Assembly (NCBI GenBank): GCA_020029625.1
Contig: JAIBJP010000072.1
Coordinates: 1 to 14,250 of the forward strand
DNA length: 14,250 nt
Reading direction: 5' to 3'
From: Actinomycetota bacterium
GTDB taxonomy: Bacteria; Actinomycetota; Thermoleophilia; Gaiellales; Gaiellaceae
Positions 14,084 to 14,250 of the stretch are shown piece after piece. The notes beneath the pieces were generated by a model. That model searched no databases, was not told the DNA's origin, and saw only the letters and a list, made by a program, of their open reading frames with translations. The position numbers and the translations under genes were made by a program. Numbering within the stretch: the stretch's first letter is position 1; each line of letters starts with the position of its first letter.

Positions 14084-14250
14084 ATGGCCGTAACGGACAC
14101 GCTGATCAACACGCTCTTCGACGGGCGTTACCGGATCCTGCGCAAGCTCGGCTCCGGAGGCATGGCGAACGTATATCTGGCCGAGGACGAGGAGCTCGGG
14201 CGGCGCGTGGCGATCAAGATCCTGAACGACCGCTACGCGAACGACGAGCT
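14084..14250 (+). CDS. pknB: Ser/Thr protein kinase of the PknA/PknB type (5' part only)
   Basis: Only the first 55 codons are present before the right edge. They show the start of a Hanks-type kinase: GRYRILRKLGSGGMANVYLA with the glycine loop at about 23-31, and VAIKIL with the ATP-binding Lys45. GMANVYLAED is typical of the PknB family. In actinobacteria, pknA and pknB follow pbpA, so this is one of the two. Which one cannot be settled without the C-terminus, where PASTA repeats would mark PknB. The ATG at 14084 lies 12 nt after the pbpA stop without an obvious Shine-Dalgarno. Confidence 0.88.
   Translation, partial: MAVTDTLINTLFDGRYRILRKLGSGGMANVYLAEDEELGRRVAIKILNDRYANDE

Overview
The window is about two-thirds G+C and its genes are packed tightly, with ATGA-type overlaps and GTG/TTG starts. 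The right half carries the actinobacterial growth and cell-wall control cluster in its usual order (fhaA, fhaB, pstP, rodA, pbpA, then a Ser/Thr kinase). Several left-half proteins (a GlnA2-like glutamine synthetase, a DUF4446 protein, a small secreted helical protein with a conserved Cys near each end) resemble families I associate with deep-branching Actinobacteria such as Thermoleophilia. That class-level placement is an inference from memory, not a search result.

Positions 1-3870 concern nitrogen assimilation and export. Two type I glutamine synthetase genes point away from each other and flank a two-gene ABC-2 exporter. One glnA (minus strand) is cut by the left edge. The other (2393-3835, plus strand) is complete and has the adenylylation-site tyrosine. 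Just before each start codon lies the same kind of leader: an upstream hairpin, the sequence GCGACGNN, a 27-nt terminator-like hairpin that begins GCCTC and ends GGGGC, a U-rich stretch, then a strong Shine-Dalgarno. The 5' arm of the terminator can instead pair upstream, as in an attenuator or riboswitch. This is the most interesting signal in the window.

Positions 3842-7066 are a minus-strand block: a small membrane-anchored helical protein, an HNH endonuclease, a GNAT acetyltransferase that has lost its acetyl-CoA-binding loop through a frameshifting deletion, a DUF4446 protein, and a single-pass membrane protein with a CARDB-like C-terminus. A strong hairpin at 3842-3869 separates this block from the convergent glnA.

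Positions 7158-14250 (plus strand) are a likely operon for reversible Ser/Thr phosphorylation and peptidoglycan elongation. It opens with an unusual kinase whose C-terminal half is a polytopic membrane domain. FhaA, membrane-anchored FhaB, the PP2C phosphatase PstP, the SEDS glycosyltransferase RodA, the class B penicillin-binding protein PbpA, and the start of a PknB/PknA-type kinase follow. By analogy with mycobacteria, the kinases and PstP should set the phosphorylation state of FHA-binding partners, while RodA and PbpA polymerise and cross-link peptidoglycan. rodA has no ATG, GTG or TTG start that would keep its first membrane helix. A CTG overlapping the pstP stop, behind a good Shine-Dalgarno, is the best start.

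I saw no tRNA, rRNA, CRISPR array or insertion sequence. No gene-free stretch exceeds 300 bases; the longest is the divergent intergenic region 2140-2392.
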